Below, piece after piece: positions 36,368-42,148 of a stretch of DNA of 42,148 bases. How positions within the stretch are numbered: the first letter of the stretch is position 1; every line of letters starts with the position of its first letter. The notes beneath the pieces are model-generated. The model was not told the DNA's origin and did no database searches. It saw only the letters and a program-made list of their open reading frames with translations. The position numbers were made by a program, and so were the translations under genes. The stretch comes from Dysgonamonadaceae bacterium (GTDB lineage Bacteria > Bacteroidota > Bacteroidia > Bacteroidales > Azobacteroidaceae): contig JAIRYM010000017.1 in NCBI GenBank assembly GCA_031267615.1, forward strand, positions 1 through 42,148, read 5' to 3'.

Positions 36368-39085
36368 ATGGACAAAAAAAGAGTTTATCTCTTCGGTAAT
36401 GGCGCTGCCGAAGGACGTGCAGACATGAAAAACCTCCTCGGAGGTAAAGGCGCTAACTTAGCTGAAATGAACCTTATAGGCGTTCCTGTGCCTCCAGGTT
36501 TCACTATCACAACTGAAGTTTGCGCAGAATATACACAACAGGGAAAAGATACAGCTGTATCCCTGATTACAAAAGAAGTTGAAACCGCTATGCAGCAGGT
36601 AGAAAAACTTACCGGCACAAAATTCGGCGACAAAGAAAATCCCTGCCTCGTCTCTGTCCGCTCAGGCGCTCGCGTTTCGATGCCGGGTATGATGGACACC
36701 GTGCTTAACCTCGGTATGAACGACAGCGCAGTGGAAGCAGTCGCCAAAAAATCGGGCAACGCTCGCTTCGCCTGGGACTCCTACCGCCGCTTCGTGCAAA
36801 TGTATGGCGATGTAGTTCTCGGTATGAAACCGACTTCCAAAACGGAAATCGACCCGTTTGAAAAAATTATGGAAGAAGTTAAAGAAGCCAAAGGTGTGAA
36901 ACTTGACACCGAACTCGGAGTTGAAGATCTTCAAAAATTGGTAAAAGAATTTAAAGCAGCAGTCAAAACACAGACCGGCAAAGATTTTCCCGATAGCCCT
37001 TGGGAACAACTTTGGGGCGCCGTTTGCGCAGTGTTCGATTCCTGGATGAACGAACGTGCAATCCTCTATCGTCAAATGTACCGCATCCCCGAAGAATGGG
37101 GAACTGCCGTCAATGTTCAGGCGATGGTATTCGGCAATATGGGAAACAATTCCGCTACCGGTGTTGCTTTCAGCCGCGACGCTGCTACAGGCGAAGACAT
37201 CTTCAATGGTGAATACCTCATCAATGCACAGGGAGAAGATGTGGTTGCCGGTATCCGCACTCCGCAGCAAATCACCCTCGAAGGCTCGAAACGATGGGCA
37301 GCACAACAGGGAAAGACAGAAGAAGAACGTAAATCGAAATATCCTTCACTCGAAGAATCAATGCCCGAATGTGCAAAGCAACTGATTGAAATTCAACAAA
37401 AGCTCGAAGACCATGCCCGCGATATGCAGGACATCGAATTTACCATTCAAGACGGCAAGCTCTGGCTGCTGCAAACCCGCAACGGCAAACGCACCGGCGC
37501 AGCAATGGTTAGAATCGCAATGGAAATGCTCGCACAAGGCGTAATTGACGAAAAAACAACCCTCCTCCGTCAGGAACCCGAAAAACTCGACGAACTACTG
37601 CACCCCATCTTCAAAAAAACAGCACTCGCACAGGCAAAACCGCTCACAAAGGGACTTCCCGCATCTCCGGGCGCAGCGACTGGCAAAGTAGTGTTTCACG
37701 CCGACGACGCAGAAGAATGGGTAAAACGAGGAGAAAAAGTAGTTCTTTGTCGCATTGAAACTTCGCCCGAAGACCTTCGCGGCATGGCTGTTGCAGAAGG
37801 AATTATGACCGCTCGTGGCGGTATGACGTCTCACGCTGCGGTTGTGGCTCGCGGTATGGGGAAATGTTGCGTATCAGCTGCTAACGGTATTCATATAGAT
37901 TATAAAAAGAAAACCCTTGCAGTGGACAATCAACTGCTCAACGAAGGCGACTGGATTTCGCTCAATGGCTCAACCGGACTTGTTTATGCAGGAAAAATCG
38001 AAACGCAGGAACCCGAGCTCAGTGGCGATTTCAACGCATTGATGAAACTTGCCGACAAACATGCCCGTCTAAAAGTTCGCACCAATGCCGATACGCCGAA
38101 AGACGCATCGGTAGCCCGCTCATTCGGAGCACAGGGTATCGGACTTTGCCGCACCGAACACATGTTTTTTGAAGGCGACAAAATCATCTCTATGCGTGAA
38201 ATGATTCTGGCGAAAGACGAAGCCGGACGCCGCAAGGCGCTTGCCAAACTTCTTCCGTTGCAACGCGCCGATTTCTACGGTATCTTCGAAGCAATGAAAG
38301 GACTGCCCGTAACAGTGCGCCTGCTCGATCCGCCTCTTCACGAATTTGTTCCCCACGACGAAAAAGGTCAGGAAGAAATGGCGAAAGTGATGGGCGTTCC
38401 CTATGAAGAAATTCACGTCCGTGTAGAAAGTTTGCTCGAACAGAACCCGATGCTTGGGCTTCGTGGTTGTCGTCTCGGAAACCTTTATCCCGAAATCACC
38501 GAAATGCAAACCCGCGCTATTATCGAGGCTGCGTTAGACCTGAGCGCAAAAGGCGTTGAGGTGTATCCAGAAATTATGGTTCCGCTCACAAGTATTCTTC
38601 ACGAGTTTGAAGCCCAGAAAAAAATCATCGACCAGACAGCACAGACAGTTTTTGCAGAACGCGGCAAGAAAATAGACTTCAAAGTCGGCACGATGATTGA
38701 AATCCCGCGTGCAGCGCTTACCGCTCACCGTATTGCCGAGGCAGCCGAGTTTTTCTCGTTTGGTACCAACGACTTGACGCAGATGACATTCGGTTTCAGC
38801 CGCGACGACGTTGCCAAGTTCCTTCCGATGTATATTGACAAGCACATCTTGAAAGAAGACCCGTTTGCAGTTCTCGATCAGAAAGGCGTGGGACAACTCG
38901 TTCAAATGGCAACCCAGAAAGGACGCGAAGTTCGTGACAACCTCAAATGCGGCATCTGCGGCGAACACGGCGGCGAACCTTCGTCGGTCAAGTTCTGCCA
39001 CCGCGTAGGTCTTGATTACGTAAGTTGCTCGCCTTTCCGCGTGCCTATCGCACGGCTTGCTGCAGCGCAGGCGGCAGTGGAATAA
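36368..39085 (+). CDS. ppdK: Pyruvate, phosphate dikinase
   Basis: LLGGKGANLAEM, VSVRSGARVSMPGMMDTVLNLG, GGMTSHAAVVARGMGKCCVSA, GICGEHGGEP. Confidence 0.97.
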   Translation: MDKKRVYLFGNGAAEGRADMKNLLGGKGANLAEMNLIGVPVPPGFTITTEVCAEYTQQGKDTAVSLITKEVETAMQQVEKLTGTKFGDKENPCLVSVRSGARVSMPGMMDTVLNLGMNDSAVEAVAKKSGNARFAWDSYRRFVQMYGDVVLGMKPTSKTEIDPFEKIMEEVKEAKGVKLDTELGVEDLQKLVKEFKAAVKTQTGKDFPDSPWEQLWGAVCAVFDSWMNERAILYRQMYRIPEEWGTAVNVQAMVFGNMGNNSATGVAFSRDAATGEDIFNGEYLINAQGEDVVAGIRTPQQITLEGSKRWAAQQGKTEEERKSKYPSLEESMPECAKQLIEIQQKLEDHARDMQDIEFTIQDGKLWLLQTRNGKRTGAAMVRIAMEMLAQGVIDEKTTLLRQEPEKLDELLHPIFKKTALAQAKPLTKGLPASPGAATGKVVFHADDAEEWVKRGEKVVLCRIETSPEDLRGMAVAEGIMTARGGMTSHAAVVARGMGKCCVSAANGIHIDYKKKTLAVDNQLLNEGDWISLNGSTGLVYAGKIETQEPELSGDFNALMKLADKHARLKVRTNADTPKDASVARSFGAQGIGLCRTEHMFFEGDKIISMREMILAKDEAGRRKALAKLLPLQRADFYGIFEAMKGLPVTVRLLDPPLHEFVPHDEKGQEEMAKVMGVPYEEIHVRVESLLEQNPMLGLRGCRLGNLYPEITEMQTRAIIEAALDLSAKGVEVYPEIMVPLTSILHEFEAQKKIIDQTAQTVFAERGKKIDFKVGTMIEIPRAALTAHRIAEAAEFFSFGTNDLTQMTFGFSRDDVAKFLPMYIDKHILKEDPFAVLDQKGVGQLVQMATQKGREVRDNLKCGICGEHGGEPSSVKFCHRVGLDYVSCSPFRVPIARLAAAQAAVE

Positions 39086-39109
39086 TAAACATCTTATTAT
39101 TGTTATAAA

Positions 39110-40027
39110 ATGAAAATTCTTATTGCAACCGAAAAGCCATTTGCAGCAGATGCTTCAAGTAAAATTAGACAAATGATTGAATCAGCAGGATATACTGTTG
39201 CGTTGCTTGAAAAATATACCGAAAAGCAGCGATTGCTCACGGCTGTTGCCGATGTTGACGCAATCATTATCCGAAGCGATATTATTGACAAAGAAGTGAT
39301 TGCAGCAGCAAAGAATCTGAAAATAGTTGTACGTGCGGGTGCAGGTTACGATAACGTCGATTTGACAGCAGCCACAGCAGCAAAAGTAGTAGTTATGAAT
39401 ACTCCCGGACAAAATTCCAATGCAGTAGCTGAACTTGCTCTCGGAATGATAGTTTACGCCGCCCGCAATTTCTACGACGGAAGTTCAGGAACAGAACTGA
39501 AGGGCAAACGGCTTGGCATTCACGCTTACGGCAATGTTGGACGCAACGTTGCCCGAATCGCCAAAGGTTTCGAAATGGAAATATATGCCTACGATGCTTT
39601 CTGTCCATCGGAAATTATTGAGAAAGACGGCGTTCGGTCACTTGCATCAGCGGAAGAACTCTACCGTACCTGTCAATATGTTTCATTACACATTCCTGCA
39701 ACTGCTGAAACTAAAAATTCTATCAATCGCACTCTTCTCGAAAAACTTCCTGCACGGGCAGCGCTTATTAACACAGCCCGAAAGGAAGTTATCAATGAAG
39801 CCGAACTTGAACAGTTTATGGAAGAGCGTCAAGATTTTAAGTATTTGACAGATATTGCTCCAAACAATGATATGTTATTGAAAGAAAAGTTTCCTAAATG
39901 CTATTTCGCCACGCCTAAAAAGATAGGAGCACAAACTGCTGAAGCGAATAACAATGCAGGAATAGCGGCTGCAAGCCAAATTGTGGATTTTTTCAAGACT
40001 GGCAATAGAAAGTTTCAGGTAAACTGA
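39110..40027 (+). CDS. D-3-phosphoglycerate dehydrogenase-like 2-hydroxyacid dehydrogenase
   Basis: VVRAGAGYDNVDLTAATAAKVVVMNTPGQNSNAVAELALGM, GKRLGIHAYGNVGRNVARIAKGF. Confidence 0.88.
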   Translation: MKILIATEKPFAADASSKIRQMIESAGYTVALLEKYTEKQRLLTAVADVDAIIIRSDIIDKEVIAAAKNLKIVVRAGAGYDNVDLTAATAAKVVVMNTPGQNSNAVAELALGMIVYAARNFYDGSSGTELKGKRLGIHAYGNVGRNVARIAKGFEMEIYAYDAFCPSEIIEKDGVRSLASAEELYRTCQYVSLHIPATAETKNSINRTLLEKLPARAALINTARKEVINEAELEQFMEERQDFKYLTDIAPNNDMLLKEKFPKCYFATPKKIGAQTAEANNNAGIAAASQIVDFFKTGNRKFQVN

Positions 40028-40044
40028 TTGATTGTTTGTTCATA

Positions 40045-40083
40045 CAAAGAAAGTGAAATTGTTTTACAGTTTCACTTTCTTTG
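40045..40083. terminator. Bidirectional terminator-like hairpin between convergent genes, 14-bp perfect stem
   Basis: CAAAGAAAGTGAAA (40045-40058) / TTTCACTTTCTTTG (40070-40083), 11-nt loop. Confidence 0.7.
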
Positions 40084-41578
40084 CTTTGCCTTTTTTCGTT
40101 TCGTTGTGAAATCTGTCCACTGAAGTAACAATGTATTTGAATTTTTCTTTGCCGTCATTGTACGGCAGTTTGTAGTACGTGTTTCGTGTAATAGTTACGA
40201 TTCGTGCAGGATTATTCAAGTCGGTTTTCTGTTTTTTAGCAAAACGGTAAATCACGTAATATTGCGCTTTTTCGGGATTTTCAGGCTCGCCGTTGCGTTG
40301 CCATTGAAGGATATAACCATCCTTTGTCCATTCGGCACGCAGTGATTTAACATCTTTCGGACGATAATTGTGCAGATGAGAATACGCAGGAATCAAAGCG
40401 GGATAGCGCTGATAATTGCTTTGCAGACTGTCGGCTATGCCGGCAGTGTTAGACACAAGTTCATATCCTGGCCACCAACAGTTACCTTCAACATTTGGTA
40501 AAGAACGTTCGAGCAACATTTTACGCGGCAACTGATTTCTATTTGGATTGATATTGTCGGCTTTCTTGACTGTTCTGGTAATATCCTGTCCAATATAGAG
40601 ATGTCCGTTGTTTTTGTTGTCGTTCCACCATTCTGCAAGTATCTCGTAATCCGCAGGTCTATAGCCTGTTTCCCAATAAATCTGTGGAATAAGGTAATCA
40701 ATCCAGCCTTTTTTTGTCCACAGCAAAACGTCTGCATACAAATCATCATAATTTTGCAATCCGTTCGTTTCGCTGCCTGAACCGTCTGGTGTGCTTTTCT
40801 TGTTTCGATAAATGCCGAAAGGACTGATGCCGAAACGTACCCAGGGTTTAACGCCTGTAATTGTATGGCGGACCTGCTCTATAAGCATATTTACATTGTT
40901 GCGTCGCCAGTCGGCTCTTTGATTTGAAGAAAATCCCTGCCGTGAAGCGTAAACACTAAAACTCCAGTCGTCGTCAAATTTTTCTCCGGAAATCGGATAC
41001 GGATAAAAATAATCATCGAAATGAATAGCGTCTATATCGTAACGTTTCACTATATCTTTAACTACCGAACAGATATATTTTCTATTTTCAGGCAATCCCG
41101 GATCGAAGAAAATTTGATTGCCATAACTTACAAAGCGTTCAGGATAACGGAAATAAATATGTTCAGGACAAAGGATATCATTTCGCGAAGCAATAACCCG
41201 ATATGGATTCAGCCAAGCGTGAAATTCCATATTTCGCTTATGTGCCTCATCAACGAGAAACGCCATCGGGTCGAAATCGCTGTCTGGCACTTTACCCTGA
41301 ACGCCTGTCAGGTAGCGGCTCCAAGGTTCAATGTCAGATTTGTAAAACGCATCGGCAGCGGGTCGTACCTGAAAAATCAAGGCATTTATATTATTTGCGG
41401 CAAGATTATCGAGCAGACGGACGAAATACTGTTTCATCGCCTGTGAGCTCATTCTCGCATACTGACTTTGATTTATAACGTGAATCCACGCGCCGCGAAA
41501 TTCCCTCTTGGGCGCCGACTGTGAAAATACTGTAATTGTGAAAACAAGGATAATAAGCACTGCAAAAAAGCGTTTCAT
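40064..41578 (-). CDS. Secreted family-10-like glycosyl hydrolase (GHL10/DUF187)
   Basis: Signal peptide; REFRGAWIHVINQSQY...INALIFQVRPAADAFYKSDIEPWSRYLTG...MEFHAWLNPYR...IDAIHFDDYFYPYP. Confidence 0.93.
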   Translation of the reverse strand: MKRFFAVLIILVFTITVFSQSAPKREFRGAWIHVINQSQYARMSSQAMKQYFVRLLDNLAANNINALIFQVRPAADAFYKSDIEPWSRYLTGVQGKVPDSDFDPMAFLVDEAHKRNMEFHAWLNPYRVIASRNDILCPEHIYFRYPERFVSYGNQIFFDPGLPENRKYICSVVKDIVKRYDIDAIHFDDYFYPYPISGEKFDDDWSFSVYASRQGFSSNQRADWRRNNVNMLIEQVRHTITGVKPWVRFGISPFGIYRNKKSTPDGSGSETNGLQNYDDLYADVLLWTKKGWIDYLIPQIYWETGYRPADYEILAEWWNDNKNNGHLYIGQDITRTVKKADNINPNRNQLPRKMLLERSLPNVEGNCWWPGYELVSNTAGIADSLQSNYQRYPALIPAYSHLHNYRPKDVKSLRAEWTKDGYILQWQRNGEPENPEKAQYYVIYRFAKKQKTDLNNPARIVTITRNTYYKLPYNDGKEKFKYIVTSVDRFHNETKKGKAKKVKL

Positions 41579-41601
41579 ACGAAATCTTTAATATTCAGGC
41601 G

Positions 41602-41609
41602 CAAAGGTA
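41602..41609 (-). promoter_or_regulatory. Bacteroidetes -7 element TACCTTTG for the GH10-like gene
   Basis: CAAAGGTA on + strand, 24 bp upstream of ATG 41578. Confidence 0.6.
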
Positions 41610-41652
41610 CGTTTTTTTTGTCATACAATCAAAAATTATATAAAAAAATCAT

Positions 41653-41660
41653 TACCTTTG
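41653..41660 (+). promoter_or_regulatory. Bacteroidetes -7 element TACCTTTG upstream of the terminal gene
   Basis: TAnnTTTG match, giving a leader of roughly 165 nt before ATG 41832. Confidence 0.4.
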
Positions 41661-41831
41661 TCTTGTTTTATGGGTTGTTTTTTTTAGGCGCTGAAAAAAA
41701 ACTATAACATTTGCATGATTTTTGCCCATTATATTCACTTTTAAATATTTTTAACTAAAAATATTTTGCGGATAAAAATATCCTTTGTAATTTTACATCG
41801 TGAAATTTTTCACAAAAAACTTTAATTATTT

Positions 41832-42148
41832 ATGTTCATGAAAAAAATTTTTATTCTTATTTTATTCACTGCCATAGCAATGGTAGCAGGAATCAACATG
41901 AAATTAGGCATATCGAGTTCAGACTCTATGCCCGTGTTGACACTCAACAACGTTGAGCAATTGAGTAATGCCGAACTTGTCGTTATCAATAACGGCTATG
42001 TCGGTCTTTTCAACGGGAGTCCAAGTTATGTGTTGGAAATTGGCACAAGCGGTCAATCGAGGGTTGCCAAAATCAACGGAACATGGATTGCGACTTCCGA
42101 CAGTCGCGCTAAGGAAAATGTACGCGACCTGCCAAATTCACTCGATCT
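41832..42148 (+). CDS. Secreted protein with NVEALA-like N-terminus and start of a peptidase S74 (endosialidase chaperone) domain, truncated by window end
   Basis: MFMKKIFILILFTAIAMVAGINMKL...LNNVEQLSNAE...INGTWIATSDSRAKENVRDLPNSLD. Confidence 0.65.
   Translation, partial: MFMKKIFILILFTAIAMVAGINMKLGISSSDSMPVLTLNNVEQLSNAELVVINNGYVGLFNGSPSYVLEIGTSGQSRVAKINGTWIATSDSRAKENVRDLPNSLD

Noticed and set aside
36662-37306. 214-aa minus-strand ORF antisense to ppdK, and similar ORFs at 38120-38509 and 38534-39001
   Set aside because: Shadow ORFs produced by ppdK codon usage.

Overview
This is a chromosomal window from a Bacteroidales-type bacterium. Protein families and repeated TAnnTTTG (-7) promoter elements support that, but no taxon marker such as rRNA is present. 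Most of it is housekeeping: Wza/Wzc capsule export genes, OsmC, Fur, DPP III, YajC/YbbR, AroA, a MacB-type permease, MoxR/DUF58, FtsY, ClC, HflX, RibE, SDR, two flippases, ComM/YifB, DapL, Ung, AckA, PpdK, a SerA-like dehydrogenase, a GH10-like hydrolase, and a secreted S74-domain protein cut by the window end. No tRNA, rRNA, CRISPR array or transposase was recognised.

Two signals stand out. (1) Three uncharacterised minus-strand genes each have a different short tandem-repeat array just upstream. The genes are a DUF6261-like gene coupled to ftsY, and two paralogs ending RWENTRGxKGPxxEIxSxIIP. The array periods are about 41 bp (2 x ~21), 21 bp with an A/B alternation (42 bp), and 21 bp. The repeat sequences are unrelated but the period is shared, close to two helical turns. 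Two arrays lie between the predicted promoter and the start codon and can be read as heptapeptide-repeat leader ORFs. One of these leaders carries a C8/G8 tract whose length would decide whether an upstream ATG reads into the array frame. (2) The S41 peptidase at 7138-8538 looks circularly permuted: catalytic half first, N-terminal cap and PDZ last.

Smaller signals include a truncated XRE regulator, several inverted repeats, a T16 tract at a predicted transcription start, a 23-bp intergenic repeat and convergent gene overlaps. All homology calls come from recognising motifs by eye; no database search was run.
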